Shown in pieces: positions 63,576 through 64,000 of a DNA stretch of 64,000 bases (positions within the stretch are counted from its first letter, which is position 1; each line of letters starts with the position of its first letter). The DNA is from Rhodovulum euryhalinum (lineage in GTDB: Bacteria; Pseudomonadota; Alphaproteobacteria; Rhodobacterales; Rhodobacteraceae). The notes beneath the pieces are model-generated. The model was not told the DNA's origin. It saw only the letters and a program-made list of their open reading frames with translations, and ran no database searches. Where the stretch lies: contig NZ_SLWW01000001.1 of assembly GCF_004342445.1 (NCBI RefSeq), forward strand, positions 414,755-478,754, written 5' to 3'. A program made the position numbers and the translations under genes.

Positions 63576-63914
63576 AAGAACGACGCCCGCAGCGTTCCGG
63601 GCATCAGGATCGAATGCCTGTCTGAGCAACCAGCGCCACAGTATTCGACCGCGACAAGCTTCCCCGATGCCGCGCCGGAAGTCGAGCGGGAATGCGCACA
63701 TCTGCGCACCGGGTGTTATGAAAACGGTAGATCATGCGCGGCAAATGCGCGATTTTCCCGGCGTTTCTGCGGGCAATTTGCATCTCGCCACACCGGTTCT
63801 GACGCTCAACCCCTTGTTCTGGCGTCAGTCTCCCCGTTTTCGTTCCCCTCCCGATGAAAGACCCCCCTCCATTTCCGTAGCACCGTTGTAGCACCAGCCT
63901 GAGCGCACGCAAAC
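63576..63914. other. Degenerate right end of the prophage
   Basis: No credible gene. Short open frames exist on both strands but lack a ribosome binding site and coding character. A small direct repeat TAGCACC occurs twice near 63882-63898. Confidence 0.45.
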
Positions 63915-63932
63915 GCCTCCCGTGTGGGAGGC
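63915..63932 (-). terminator. Terminator of the tRNA-Met gene
   Basis: Perfect 7-bp stem GCCTCCC/GGGAGGC with GTGT loop; on the minus strand it is followed by GTTTGCG. It lies 30 bases after the tRNA 3' end. Confidence 0.55.
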
Positions 63933-63961
63933 TCTTAAGCGGCTGTATTCTTGGGGTAATT

Positions 63962-64000
63962 TGGTTGCGGGGGTAGGATTTGAACCTACGACCTTCAGGT
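63962..64000 (-). tRNA. Initiator tRNA-Met (CAU), partial
   Basis: On the minus strand the window edge shows the 3' half of the anticodon stem (ACCTGAAGGTCG), the T arm GTAGG-TTCAAAT-CCTAC, and the acceptor end CCCGCAACCA with an encoded CCA. The ACCTGAAGGTCG segment and CGCAACCA end are those of formylmethionine tRNA. The anticodon itself is cut off by the window edge. Confidence 0.8.

Noticed and set aside
63604..63912. Possible integrase C-terminus next to the tRNA
   Set aside because: No tyrosine recombinase motif (R-H-R-Y) is visible on either strand, so no integrase is called.

Overview
The window is GC-rich DNA from an alphaproteobacterium of the Rhodobacteraceae/Paracoccaceae type, most like Rhodobacter or Rhodovulum. 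The pointers are the split F0 b/b' ATP synthase genes, MipZ, the TrmD with an N-terminal extension, the MoxR-DUF58-DUF4159 operon, and a form IA RuBisCO operon with cbbR, cbbQ and cbbO. No species can be named from the sequence alone.

Positions 1-22.2 kb are chromosomal housekeeping. A four-gene MoxR/DUF58/BatA-like operon reads leftward. It is followed by DUF1285, polA, a DsbA-like protein, a zinc-finger protein, an ABC ATPase, an RluE-type pseudouridine synthase and a HIT protein. Then come a divergent glycosyltransferase/sulfotransferase pair, a cytoplasmic subtilase, a PfkB kinase, nth, an Ada-like methyltransferase, an OmpA lipoprotein and a FadR-type regulator. Two copies of a double-hairpin intergenic repeat lie at 351-427 and 13470-13551.

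Positions 22.2-34 kb hold the F0 ATP synthase operon (atpI-B-E-X-F), small regulator/transport genes, azoR, and the ffh-rpsP-rimM-trmD-rplS-rpmE translation block. A strongly structured leader precedes ffh.

Positions 34-42.7 kb hold mipZ, the Calvin-cycle genes cbbR / cbbL-S-Q-O, and an unusual cytochrome: an N-terminal membrane anchor, a linker of more than 300 residues rich in Ala, Glu and Pro, and a C-terminal cytochrome c2-like domain.

Positions 43-46 kb hold a GntR-regulated hydantoin/purine-type racemase and NCS1 transporter pair with a clear palindromic operator, followed by about 730 bases without a recognisable gene.

Positions 46.8-57.3 kb look like one regulatory unit. An ECF sigma factor and its membrane anti-sigma factor sit beside a DUF2333 gene, a small DUF1127-like gene and an eight-gene Mrp-type antiporter operon. 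Four promoters with the same two-part motif (GGGAT[G/T]AAA, 13 nt, CGT) face exactly these four transcription units. I read this as a local ECF regulon controlling a cation/proton antiporter, and consider it the most interesting feature of the window.

Positions 57.4-64 kb hold an OLD-family ATPase with a degenerate TOPRIM motif, then a decayed Mu-like prophage: an IS1595 fragment joined to a gemA fragment, a Mor-like activator, a capsid pseudogene, a protease, and a virion morphogenesis protein. The remnant abuts the 3' end of an initiator tRNA-Met gene that runs off the window.
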